Source of the DNA: Proales similis
Taxonomy: Eukaryota > Rotifera > Eurotatoria > Ploima > Proalidae
NCBI GenBank assembly: GCA_019059635.1
Contig: JAGVRJ010000004.1
Location: 434,001-498,000, forward strand
DNA: 64,000 nucleotides
Direction of reading: 5' to 3'
Part shown: piece after piece, positions 11,487 to 24,274 of the stretch
How the letters are laid out: each line of letters opens with the position of its first letter
Numbering within the stretch: position 1 is the first letter of the stretch
Notes under the pieces: model-generated
Seen by the model: only the letters and a program-made list of their open reading frames with translations
Told to the model about the DNA's origin: nothing
Databases searched by the model: none
Made by a program: the position numbers and the translations under genes

Positions 11487-14400
11487 TCATTTGCGATGCT
11501 CGGCTGAACGGGATTCAAAGTGACTCTCAATTTGTTGGTGTAGAAGCACAGTCTAAGAAAAGAAACAGGTAAGATAAAGCTGCGACTAGGCAAGGAGATT
11601 ACAAACCTTGTTGAATTTGTCCAATAGTTGTCGGACTTTGATATTAAGCATCTCATGGCTTGATTTATATGAATCAGGTTTCTGGGCAATGGCGCCCCGC
11701 TCTTGCTTGGAAAAGAGCATGAGCCGAAGCTTTTCGGTAAAATAATTGACGATCTCGATTTCATTTTGGCCGGAGGCGATATTTTTAGAGACATCAGCAA
11801 ACGCATCACAAACAATCGTGATGAACATGTTCAAGAGAAGCATCACAATGGTGAGATTGTAAGCCAAGAAGAGCACTGGCCCAAAGAACGGATTGGCGTT
11901 TAGCAAGCTGTTGACTTCGAACTTGCCCAGCATGATCTGGAACGAAGTCTCCATTGACTTGACCACCGAGGAGTAGCCGTTCACCTTCTCGTTGAATATC
12001 AAGTACATGACCTGCACAAACGCCATCCAAATCACCGAAAAGATGATTCCGAACGAAGCGAGGTCTTTCAGGCACGAGCGCAGAGTGTTCGCAATCGAGT
12101 AAATGCGCATGTTGAACCTGAGCAGCTTGAGCAGCCTTATGGTGCCCAGACAGCAGCACACCGCCAAGCAGGCGCACAGGGTTTGATTCCATTCATTCAC
12201 CCGCTGCAGCTTGATGTAGCCATAGCCCGAGGTCCTTTTGAAAAAGTCGAGCACTTCATAGGCGCTGTAGAGCCGATACAAGTAGATTGAGAATGCAGCC
12301 CACGAGGTGCCGATCAAAGCCCATTGCAACCAGTTCCACAGCTCCTGCGCGTACTGCCGAATGCCCTGTTTAATCAACGCTTTGATTTCGAGCGCCATGA
12401 ACAGCACAATCAGAATCATGTAGATTATGTCGCAGGCAATCTTGAAGCTGCCGAAGCCGCTCACTTCGCTGAACAGATTGAGCGGGTCGAAGCGAATCGT
12501 CTTGAGAATTTGTCCAGAAGGCAGCAGCTCGAACAAGAGCGTGGCCACCATGAACATGTTTATGTTCGGGTTGTAGACTGCGAACTCGATCAACACCGCC
12601 CTGGTCTGTCTGTCGATCCACTCCATCTGCCGAAGAAGCGATAGGTTGCCTTTGATCTGGCCGAGCTTGCCGTTCATTATGTAAGGATAGCCGCTGCCTG
12701 GATAGGTCCCAAACTGGCCCACAATCGGAAGTCCTTCGAGTTCCGATGCACTGTGGAAGCGAAAAGCCGAGTAGAGAGCCTTCTGTCCGTGGGCTGGAAC
12801 AAAGCTCGAGTTGAACTGGGTCCAGTTAAAGCCGAAATTCCTGCTTTCGGTGTTAAAGAGCCCGAGCTCGGCTGTACAGTGTTCGATTGACGAACGCAGC
12901 TGAGCCACCACTGAACAGCTCTGGTTCTCGACCCTAACCTGTCTGAGGACTGCATAGCCGACCATGCGGGAGCTGCGGTCGTTCATGAAACCAGCGAGAC
13001 CGTAGGGCTGGTCCCCGTTGTACCACTGGCCCACTCTCCAGCTGGAAGTGAACTCTTCAATAGTCCAATCCCAAAGCTTATCGACTGTCGAGACATCCTC
13101 CGGAGCAAAGGTGCTCTGCATGCTCGACTGGTAGCTGAACGAGGAAATGCCCACGTTGGTGTAGGCCACAACGTACAATATCCACAGGAACATCATATAC
13201 AGGCAGATCTCGCGCACAGCGCTCCAGATTTTGTTTCTTCGCTGCCGCTCAAGACGAGCTTCTCTCAATTCGGACTCGTTCATCACTCCGAACAAGCTGT
13301 ACCTTGATTCGGCACTTGCCTCCTTCAAGTCAATCAAATATGAAGTGCAATCAAAGGGATCTCCCTGAACACGATTTACCTTTTCGTAGTTTTTGAGTCG
13401 GTTGTACGATTTTCCGTCGTCCTGGTGGTCATTCTCAAAGTCCTTGTTCTCATCGTAGCGTCTGAAGACAATCACGAAAAAGAAGGCGATGACCATCACC
13501 TGAAATGATCACAAAGAGTAGAGGGTCAATGCAAACCCCTTGACCTTAGCCAAATTAGTTACCTGCAAAGGCTGGGTGAGCAGAACGGAAGACAAAACAG
13601 AGACGACGAGCGAAGTGAGCCACTTGGCCACTTTGGCATCTCCGAACTGGATGCCTCGGATGATGATGAAAAAGGCGCAGATCAAGATAATCACAAAAGA
13701 GAGCACATAGGCGATGATCTTGCACCACCAGGGAATAGTCAGGGTTCCGTTTGCTTTAATGAAAAACTGGTTCTCTTTTTTCTTTTGGCATTTCTTTTCA
13801 TCCCTTTCCCTTTTTGTGAAAAAATTAGTGAAGAGATATTTCTGTGATTTATAATATTCTTACAATTGGGGTCCAATATGGCTGTCCTTGAGTGCCTTGC
13901 GAATTTCTTCCGATCTTGTTCGTCTAGTCCTTGATCGCCTGAAAATTTGAATAAGCAAAAACGTTGGCGGAAAAGTGATCAAGTTGGAGATAATTCCAAT
14001 CGCGATCTGTTAAAGCCGGTTTCAAAAAAAGTTAAATGAAAAGATGAAAACATGGTAGATCTTACCTGTTCTGGGGTAAGATAGAAAGGCCCGATCTCAA
14101 CACCACCTTTCTTGGTCTCTTCGCCTTGTCCATAGTAAAGAATGTTCATCATCATTGTGATGAACAGCAGCACAAAGCAGCACGTGACTCGGTCCAGTCG
14201 AGTGAACGAGCTTTGGGGAGGACGGGCGAACACGGAGAACCAGAGGTGGCCGTCACTCATGTTCTGAGAAGCCTGTTTCTGCGCCAAGTATTTGACCTGG
14301 GTCTTCTGCCGGTCACCAGCCACGGGCAGAATGCGGTCAATCAGACCATCGGACTTTTCGACGGCGAGCCAGTCTTGGCAGAGGAAGTAGAACTTCTCGC

Positions 14401-17400
14401 GCGTCTGCAGGTCGTGCACAATTATGTACTTGAGGAACCAGGAGGCCATGTTGCCCTTGCCGCTGTTGTCGTGCCAGACGCGCACAAAGTTGAGTTGTCC
14501 GAGTGGCGAGTGCACAGCCGTGATGAACGAGTCTATGCCGCTGCGTCTGAATGGCTTGCGCGCTTCGTCCTTGAGCTCTTTGGTGTCCGATTCGCCGTTT
14601 TCTCCGGACAGCAGGATGCGCACTCGAGAGTCGGTGCCCGCCTCACGTCTCATGCCGGTGAACACAATCACTTCGTAAAAGTACTCCTCGCCGAGAAGGC
14701 TGTCCTCGAGCAGAGTGACGCCCACCCGCTTTCGGTCTCTCCTGTCCATGAAGAAGGCCCACAAGCCGAGCAGAACAAACAGGCAGAACAGAGCGATGAT
14801 GGTCGAGTAGATGGTCGGATTCTGCAGGAAAGAGGCGTTGGCGAACACATATTCAAAGTCGATGTCTGCAGGCAGAACGACAAGACCGCCGGCAAACTCG
14901 GTGAGATGGCTGCTGGAGCAGTGCGAGGCAGTGATGTTGGTGTCTGCGTGGACGAGGAGGCCATCGGACGACCACTTGCCAGAAGTCGTGTCGAAATAGA
15001 AACAGCCCGATGTGAACACACGCAGGCCAAAGTCGGCGGTGAAGTTGGCCGAGCCAGCCGTGGTCGGCTTGGACATGGGCTGACCTCCTGTGCAGTGGGT
15101 TGCCATCTCGTCAGTAGTGAGTTCTCTGATCGAAAAGCCCACGCGACCTTGGTAAGAGCCGGTGGTCCGAGGATCCAGAAAAAACAGGTAGAAGGAGTGC
15201 TCGGGTTCAGTGATGAAGTCAGCCGAGCCTGGACAGAGCAGTTTCCAATGATCGTACAAGTGGCCTTTCTCACTTATTTCTGGAGTGCCATCGAAGCGAA
15301 GAAGGACGATGTAGCCGAGCAGAGGATCATCCGGCTGCAGTTGGATGTGGATAGACGAGTTGGCGGCCGTGATGAAAAAAGCATTGTTGAGAAATGAATC
15401 ATCAGGAGCCAAGTTCATCGAAGAGGCATTGACTTGCTGGAAAGCATATTCGGGTAGGTCGGGCACACGCGATATCCACATATCGATCGGCTGACGTGAG
15501 TTTTTCACTTTAAGCTCATTTCCGTTCTGATCTATAAGCGAAAGAGAAACCATGTTCGAGAGACCAATGTAAGTCTCGTTCTCGCCATTGTGACCACTTG
15601 GCGGCATTGGCGATGCGAGTGTCTGTTTCAAACGATTGAATGAAATACGTGATGCTGTCAGAGAAGAAAAAGGTGATTTACCTGAAGAACAATGGTTCTG
15701 GTGTCGCAGCTCTGCTCTTCTACTCCGGGAACAACGATGGGTCCTATTGCATTGGTACCTGATGTGCTCGAGAGCGGTGACTCGTCAAGCAGATCGCAAA
15801 GCGACGGAATCTGGAATTCTCCTCCAGGCAGCTCAATTTGATTTGGGATCGACGCAGCTTCCAGCTTTTTGATTTCCATCTTCAATGAGGGCGTCTCAAT
15901 CTCGAATGACTCGCCCACTGCGAATCTTGCGCTCAGAATCTTTGTGACTAGATTTGCGATGCTGCTCGTCTTCTGGGCGATGTCCACCACCTTTGAATAG
16001 GTCATTTAGATTTCCAAAATTCATTTGCGCAGTTCCATAGTACTTGCCTTTCGCTTCTGAGTCTTCAGGAATCTTTGTCGATTTATCTCTTCCGGAGATG
16101 ATGCCTGTCCATTGGTCATGAAGTTGTCTTAAAAAAGCGACCCTGAAGAGTTAGCAGCAAACAAAAGGAGCAGACTGAACTCACTGATATTGTTGTCGTA
16201 GTCGAACATGTCGGCGTCGTATTCTTCAGGAAGCTTGACCGCATCATCGAAGTCTCGTTTGAGCCAGGTTTGTCGTCCACTCAGGAATGTGCTCATCGCC
16301 TATCGATCCGAGTGTTGTGTTTAATGACCTGAGCATCAGCTTTAGGACAGAATCAATTTTGGCCACTCACCGACTGCACGTTGCCCATTGCAGACAAGAT
16401 TCCGGTGGCTGCTTGTTTCAGGTCATCGACCGAACTGCGCTCAGACAAAGACTCGAAGTTGAGGGCGAGGCTCACGCATTGGTCGGCGATTTTCTCCTTT
16501 TCAAGAGGTGATCAGTTCACAAGTCAAAGAAGTAACGAAAATGATTATGAGGATGACTCACAGAGGCTGCTCGACTGAGCTCATCTGTTGCTGCTGATGC
16601 GCTCGCCAAAACCGACGCCTGGAGCTGGGCAGTGCTGATGTCCGAGACACTTATTGAGCTGGCGAGATCGATCAGCGCTTCCCTGAACGAGGCTCGTTCA
16701 TTTCGATTCTTCTCGTATTGCTCTAGGTTCACGTTTGTCTGATGATGGTTAAGAATCCTGTTTCAATATGAGAGAGTTGAAAAATGATTCTCACTTCGGT
16801 TATCCCGGCAAATGAGCCTGTTGCTCCGTATGTGGGCGTCATCACCACAGAATCGGCTGAAGGAATAAATGAGTTAACTCGTGATGCGTTCGTCTTATTT
16901 ACGTCCTCTTACATGAGACTGAGGCAAGTGCCTTCTTGTCAGCCAGGCCGATGTTGTTTAGAACTGACGACATGGCGAGGATGTCTTGACCGTTGAACTG
17001 CGACTCTCCGCTCATCATTCTGATGTTGCTTTGATCTCTCAGAGTTCCAGTTGTGAGCTCATTGAGCCTATTGAGAACATCGGTAGTGTCGGCATTGACC
17101 GTCACTTGGGTCGGGATCGAATATGTGGTCGAAGCCCCGTCGTTGTCAAACACTTTGACGAATATCTGCAGCCTGTTGGAGTCGTAGATTGCGCCTTGAG
17201 GAAGCTTTGTTGTGATACTTCCTGTGGTGCTGAAGCCGAGACCCTCCACAAGCGGACTCTGTAATCTAATCGCCAAGAACTCATATTTGGCCACTTGGCC
17301 ATCTGCATCAGTCCGCCAGTGCATGTGATTGTAAACTCTGTTTTTGCTGCGGTCCCGTCCAAAGGCAAAATTGAGCATTCTCCTTCAGTGGGTTTCTGAT

Positions 17401-20400
17401 TTACTTCCATAATTTAAAGAGGAAGATCCTACGCTTATTCCGTTGTTTGGCGACACCGTGGTCAGTGTTAAATCAAATCTCCATCTTTTTGTCCAACTAT
17501 ATTCAGAAAATAGTGATTCTTTTATCACGAGTTCGTTGGATTCAATTCCTGAACATTTCACAGAATTTAACCACGCTCATTTCTTTCAGATACATTTATT
17601 TACCCATTAGATGGCTGCTGTTTGTCAACGGGTATCCACTTCTCTTGAATATCACTTAGACTGTCTGAAAACGACCATAGCTGATTAGGCGATGAATTTC
17701 CTTTGAATGTCATTCACCGAGTCGCAGCCTTCTGCACAAATTGCTTGAACGAACTGTCTTGTATTGGAGTTAATTCGCACAACATCCCCACGAGGTACAC
17801 ATGAGCTGGGGAACTTGCACCTGTTCGAAACAATATTAGCTTCAAGAGTGACTTTTAAAATTTTATATCTTTTCTTAATACCTAGTGTAAACAATCGGAA
17901 GAAGGTCTGCTTTGCTTATTTCTATTCTCACTTTCTGAGAGTAGAAATATTCCAGATGGACGATCTCAATCGAAATCTCATAGGTGCGCCTGGGCACATA
18001 CTCGAGAGAACCAGCAGATATGAGGAGACGATTTCCGGATGAATCGAAAGAAAACGCCGAACTTGACGAGAAGCAGCTCGTGCTGGAGCTCATCTCCACG
18101 AGCTGATCATAGCCGCCGTGCTTGAACGAATACAGATCGATCCTCTCATCTAGGCTTTTCCTTGGATAGCCTTGAGCGATTCCGTTGTCGATGGCTTGGC
18201 AATAAAATCGAAAGCCCAACTGCGCCATGTCAAGCACACCATCGCGGTCGAAAGAGAACGCGGCTGGATTGAGGTCGATCGATTGGTTGAGGCCTCGAGT
18301 GATTTGAACAGTTCCACCAGGCACTGTGTTGGGAAGCGAGGCGACAGCAATACCGCTCGGAGCTACACGAAAGAAGGTGTCGATCTCGGTGGAGTAAGCG
18401 TCCGAGACTACTTGGCGCCAGGCGATCTGAATGTCCACATTCATGCGCACCCGGTAGACAGCCCGATAGAGGCCATAGCCGAGCACATGGGCTGCAATCA
18501 CCAAATCGGCTGTGGCCATCGATGGATTGTTGGCAAGAGACACTTGGCTGAGAGAGCGTCCAGTGGCCGGATCCACCTGGAACAGGGTCCAGCTCTTGGT
18601 GTTCTCAAGAGTGATGTTGCAGTCCAGCTGTGTGCTCGTTCTGAAGCTCAGCACGTCAGAAGCAGTGAACTGTCGCGGCAGTAAAAAGCTGGCCGCTCTG
18701 TTGGCGATGCTGAGACGAGGATTCTTGCAGAGAGCGCTGTTGGCCACAGTGAACCAGCTCGATAGAGTGTGAGTCGAAATGGCATTTCTCAGCTCGATGC
18801 TCAGCTGAACACGGTCGACCGTGGTCATTGGTTGAGAAAAGGTCCAGCGTGTGGCAGAAGGCTTCTGGTAGACCTGGAAGAAGGCCTCGTTGGGAAACAG
18901 ATCCTGGCAAATCGCCTGGCTGGTTCCGATCAGTCCCAGAGTGAGATCGAAGTAGCTGCCGTCGAATCGAACGCGGGCACAAGAGGGCTCACCAAGCGAA
19001 CCCAAGTTCACTTGGAACGTGTGGTTTGTGTTGACCATGATCGGGTCGAGAATAGGACTGATCGAAAGTACAGAAAAGCCCGCTGAGACGCGAATAGGCG
19101 CCGAGAAGGTTCGGCTGAACAAGTTGTTGCTGATCCGAACAGTGACAGAGCCCTTGGAAAGAAATTGTCAGTTTTAAGTGATAGTTCAAGAGAGCAGCAA
19201 AAACCTGGGAACCGGAGTTGAGGAAAGAACTCGGAAGATAGACGAATACGCTCGTGTTAGACATTCGCTTCAAATTCTGATCTCGAAGGAATGTTATTCG
19301 ATCAAGACCGTTCTGAGATATTGTCAAGTCGTCAAAACGAGTTTCTAGAAAGAAAATGAAAAAAGGAAAAAGGTTAAAGCGAAAGAAAGGGCAACCTGTT
19401 CTGGACCAGGAGCAGAGGAATCTAAGATCTTTGTCCTCTCGCACGAGATAGAATCCGTCCACCATACTGTAGGGCCGCTCCAAGGCCTCGTCCGATTCAA
19501 ACTCTCGCCACCACAATGAGCACGAAAAGCCATCGAAATGGCTCTCGATGCTCACCTTCCAACCAAAGTTGACTAAAGCGAGGCCATACGGGTCTAAATC
19601 GAATCTTACCTGTATCGTCTGCTCGACACTCGAGACTTTGTTCCACATGTTCACTTTGATGTCATACTTGCCGGCAGCAGCATAAGTGTGCTCAATCGAT
19701 ATCGAGCTGCCTGTGAAGGGACTGGGCAGAACAGTTTGGCCGTCTCCGAACTCGACAGAGTAAAACGGATCAGTGGCCGTTGGGGACGTCAGAGTGATGG
19801 TCAGTTCAAATGTTCGAGAAGAAGCGGCTACCGTCATCGATCAACAAATATATCCAGATTAGAGGCTGCTCTATTACTTACATCCATCGTGGGCCTTCGC
19901 TGTTGAAGGGCCGACCACAGCTGTGAAGGTCACAGGTTGATGAGCGTAGAGAACGAGGGTCTCAGTTGCCTGGCTGAATGAGTTGGATGCAATAACGGAG
20001 ATCGAGTAGTTTCCGGGTGACGGGGGTGCAAATGTGGCAAGATCTCCTGTGTTGTAATTGGGAGCTGGTAACAACATGAATAATAAAGAAATGATTGCCT
20101 GGCCATAGAATGAAGAATACTAACCGGTTTTGGCAGCAGAGCTTATCTGAATGCCATTAACCAACCACTGATAGGTGACTCCAGTTCCTTGCAAAAGATG
20201 GGCCCAGATCTCCACGGGCGTTGAAGGCGCCGTGTAGAGTGGCTTGACATTTAGGTACAGTCCATCGACCCCTGTTCTGACCATGAAGTTGAGCGAGAAG
20301 CTCTTGGAGCCGAGCGGATTCTCCACCACAAAGTTGACGGTATAAGTGCCTTCAGCTGAGTACTCATAAGCCAGAGGCACTCGATTCACATTCTCGTCAA

Positions 20401-23400
20401 AATCCATCCCCAGCACGAACGGGCCCAAAGGTGTGTTGGCTGCATCTCCTGGCCAGAATGTGACGGTGGCATGTGATCCAGCCATGCTGCTGCCCAGATA
20501 GCCGAACAAGAACTGCGCTCTGCCGATGTTGCCCAGCGATGGCCTGAATATGACCGGGTTCTCGACCAGCGAAGGCTGCAGGTCGTCTACACGGCTCACG
20601 AGTCTCACACTCTGCTGCATCTCGAACGAGCTCAATGCGTTGGAGACTTGCACACGCACAACGAAATCGCCCGGCTTTGCAAACGTGTGGTTGATCGAGC
20701 TGGCGATCAGCGCATTGCTGGACCATTCGCCCGTCGTCTGCACATCCACACTTGGCACTTGCTCATCACTCTGGTCTCCTGTCCAGATCCTTACGCGGAC
20801 ATTGGCACCAGACTGCATTGCAATGGCAAAGTGCAGCTGCCGATTGATACCAAACTCGTACTCATGGGGACCATAGCCTGTGTTGGGCACAACGCTCAGA
20901 GACGGGTTGACTATTGGCGAACTTATTTCAAAAGTGCCATTCAGAGTCACTTCGGAGACCAAGTTGCGTACTCTGATGTAGACCGGGTATAACGTGGCCG
21001 AGCCTTCGCCAGACCTTGAGGTTCCCATTCCACTCAGACCCGTCATGCTCACTCCGGCATCTACGACCCCGTTGAACAGATGCTCAACCGAAAACGGCCC
21101 TGTTCCGGCAGCCAATCTGAACTGGATTCGGTAAGCGGTGTGGGTTCGGACGCCAGTCTGGATGAGTTGGAGACCGCTCAGAGGAACCTGGTGATAGTGG
21201 TCGAACGAGAGAGAGGCCTCGTTGATGCTGTTTGCGCAAGTGATTGACACTGCATAGGTGCCAGCCTGTGTGTAGCTGTGTTCTATTATGGTGCCGTTCA
21301 GGTCAGGAGTATCGTCGAACTGCAAAGAAGTTCCATCGTCGAAATTCACTTGACAAGTGTATCCACCTCCAGACACAAGGCCGAAGCTGAACTGGGCCGG
21401 CTGTCCGAACAGTGAAGAGCTTTGGGCTGCGTTGCCCGAAAAGAAGCTCAAGCCACTGATGACATCGGCCACACTCACTTGAGCCAGGATAGTTTCCGAG
21501 CTGAACTGATCTCGGGCGGTCAGCTGAATGTCCTGGGGACCAGCGGATGAAAATGTTTGAATGAGCCAGGGCAGCGTGGTGTTCGTGTAGACTCCTTTAA
21601 TCAACCAAAAGTACTCGACTGAAGATCCTCCCAAGTGGATGGCTGTCAAGTTGCAAGGGATATTTAGTGGGCACGTTCCTGAATCGGTTCTCACAGTTAG
21701 ATTAGAAATTTCCCGAACAACTGTGATGGACGTTGAGTTGACTGAAGAAAAGCCTTGGATGAGTTTGTTGCTTACAGTGGCTTGGATGTTGTAATTGCCA
21801 GGTTCTGGGTATTTTTTGAGGACACTTATATGTTTCCGAGGAGAAATAATTACTCCGGCCATGAATCTTTGGTTTTGCTGATTGTTCGACTCAAAAAACC
21901 CGAGGAATCCGGATCCTGAGCCCGAAGCTTCCTCTAAATCCGCCAGGACGCCATCATATTCGTCAATTACTATCTCATCGCCTACGGGTAAGTTCAATGC
22001 GAGAATACTGCCTTTCGGCACATCGTAGCTCGCTCCCAAAACTGATTCGTTTATGAAGTTGTATCCAGGTACAAGTGAAACCGTTTTCCATGGAAACACG
22101 TCCTCAAAGTCTGTTGCCATCAGAAAAGAAAACTTATCTTCTTGAGTTGCACTCCAACACATTCCTGTTCTCGGATTAAAACGGTCACCACTTGCACAAG
22201 TGTGTGTCAAGGCCTGTTCAGCATCTGGACTACATTCATAGTCTTGATCACTGATTTCTTGGCCCGTTGGACAGTTCCTTCTGACCATCTAGGATCAATG
22301 GAAAACCTGCAGCTGAATGATAAAAAAGCCCGCTTGTTTCTCTTACCTTCAATTGAACATTTCCACCTTCATTCGCAAATATCTCGATCCCTTTTAAAAT
22401 ACCTGGCGCCTTAGTTTCACTGCTTACTGCATAATAGTTGGCATTGGGAATCGCCGGACCCAAAATAGGGTGCTGGCTTGCATATTGAGGAATTGAAGGT
22501 CCGAAGGTCTGGACGTCCTCATCAATCGCATCGAAAGTATAAAATTCTCCGTCACCAAAGTCGACCTCTACAGCCAAGTCTGTTCCAGCTTTTGTTTCTA
22601 AATCCCAAATGATTGCCGCGTTGGTGGCTGCTTCGTCCACTTTGTTCAATGTAAGCGAGTCGACTATTTCTGACACTTTCGGAATCGTAACTGCTTTGCG
22701 GTTGCCCTTTTGATTAATTTTGTTCGAATTTGTTCGAAAGAGTTTTTAATTTTCAATTACATAGTTCATATCTCCCACCGAGTTGACCACTTCAAGGCTT
22801 ATCAAGCCGGTGGTTACTGGCTTATGTTGAAAGGAAAAGCTGGTGGCATTTGGATCCAGCTCTGCAGCAAGGTCTTTGATAAATGTCGCGGAGAATCCTA
22901 TTTTATCGAGCAGAACGATTCCGTCATTGGCAACTCCTCCGGTAAAGTGAACGTCGAATTTGATCGGCGAGAACAACTGAATCGAACTCGTGGTCGACGG
23001 AGGGTCTATCGATGCAGTATCCAAGTCAACCAAGGTTATGAAGCCCTAGAATCAATTAGAGTGAAAATTTGACGAGCTCAATTTATGAAACGGTTCATCT
23101 ACTTTGTTGTTGTTCCAAGAGTGATATCCAATCCAATAGCCTACAGCACCACAGTAAGTGCTTGGATCTCCGGCGCAGGTCATGTTCTCACAAAACGAGT
23201 CGCTCATTGGCTGAGAAAACATGATATTTGAATTTTTGCAAAAACAGAACTGCCCGTCTTGAATGGCAGCCACAGGCTGATTCATAGATGCACACGCCTT
23301 GATGCAGAGCGGCGGAGTCATCTGATTCGAGTCGGCAATTGCTGCATAAGAAGTAAATTCGGGCAATGACCAGCCTGTCTCAAAGCAGCCTATATAACTC

Positions 23401-23495
23401 TCTCTATAAAGCTCGATTGCTCTCGCTTTCCAAATCAATCCGAGTAGAATCGGCACCAAAAAAATTTTCGGCACTTTTAATTTCACTAAATTCAT
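11487..23495 (-). CDS. Polycystin-1-like protein, copy B (frame broken between REJ and GAIN)
   Basis: Full-length polycystin-1-type gene of many short-intron exons, about 3,500 residues if intact. In order: signal peptide (MNLVKLKV...KARA), WSC domain (about 23410-23120), beta-rich and PKD-type repeats (22700-19400), REJ domain (19120-17875), GAIN, GPS site SSHLTEF (about 14893-14930), TM1, PLAT (about 14690-14300), and the polycystin loop and channel (about 13170-11830). The final exon after a 5'-GTTTGT intron reads TVLLHQQ...EHRK and stops at 11487-11489. Relative to copy C it has one missing base near 17314 and extra bases near 17413-17415, 17626 and 17685. These disrupt the REJ-GAIN linker and create a TAA. 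The rest is open, so this is either a recent pseudogene or local consensus error. Pore loop IMLGKFEV. Confidence 0.85.
11815..21690 (-). repeat. Near-identical tandem tract shared with copy C
   Basis: Corresponds to about 24590-34460 in copy C at an offset of about 12.77 kb. Identity is very high in exons and introns apart from a diverged patch at about 19150-19400 and some substituted stretches near 15460-15560. It ends abruptly in the exon after the channel pore and fades within the PKD repeats. Confidence 0.85.
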
Positions 23496-23538
23496 CTCAA
23501 TTTCCTCTTCAAGTTTAATGTCTGCCTGTGCTGAGCCG

Positions 23539-23545
23539 TTTTATA
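23539..23545 (-). promoter_or_regulatory. TATA box of copy B
   Basis: TATAAAA on the minus strand 44 bases upstream of the start ATG at 23495, implying a very short 5' UTR. Copies C and D have the same element at a similar distance. Confidence 0.65.
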
Positions 23546-24207
23546 GCATTCAAACAAGTCCCCGACTAAGCCTGTATCGATCGAAAAAACTTGTTTTTCT
23601 TCTTGTTTTCTTCAAAAAATATGGCTGGAATGTAGAGCGACGCTAGCCTGGAAAGTTTCATGTTTATCTTCGAACTGGTGGTGCGATGTCAATTGGCAAT
23701 TTTTCTCTTCTCACTGACGTAAATGCATTTTCCGAATGTTGAGCGGCGTTTTCCAAGTGTTTTCCGAGACATTGCCGTTTTAAATAATTTATAAGCGTCT
23801 ATTTGCATGTTTAACGGCTTCTCGCCTGATTGATTAAAAGCGATTCTCGCAACACCTGGCTCCAGCTGTGAAGAGAAAGTGTCGAGAATGAAGAATAAAC
23901 AAGTCAGCAGGGAAACAAATCTGACGAATGGTTGGATCTTATTTCAGGCAGCAATATTATTCAGGTGCTGCTATTTAGTCTTAGACTAACAGAGCCGCTC
24001 GATTCAGTGAGTTTTTTCTTCAGGACCAGGCTGTTAAGTGATCGAAGGCCACATGGACATAAGGGTCGTATTCAAGAGGGTTGAATTGTCACTCGGTTTT
24101 GATAATTTTTTATTCTCTGGATAGAACTCGCTGAGTGAAGATGATGAAAAAAGCGGGGAAAAAAGACTGAATCCCAAAACAATTGTAGTTTGATTGCTCG
24201 GACCACA

Positions 24208-24213
24208 TTTATT
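24208..24213 (-). promoter_or_regulatory. Poly(A) signal of copy C
   Basis: AATAAA on the minus strand 62 bases after the copy C stop codon. Confidence 0.55.
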
Positions 24214-24274
24214 GAAAAACATTGAAAAATGACATGGTCAATTGCGAATCATCAACACTAGCTGGATCATGTTT

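Larger units (their letters stand above)
23496..24274. other. Intergenic region between tandem copies C and B
   Basis: About 780 bp between the stop of copy C and the start of copy B. It contains the copy C poly(A) signal (24208-24213, minus) and the copy B TATA box. No further gene is evident; short open frames here have no recognisable features. Confidence 0.55.
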
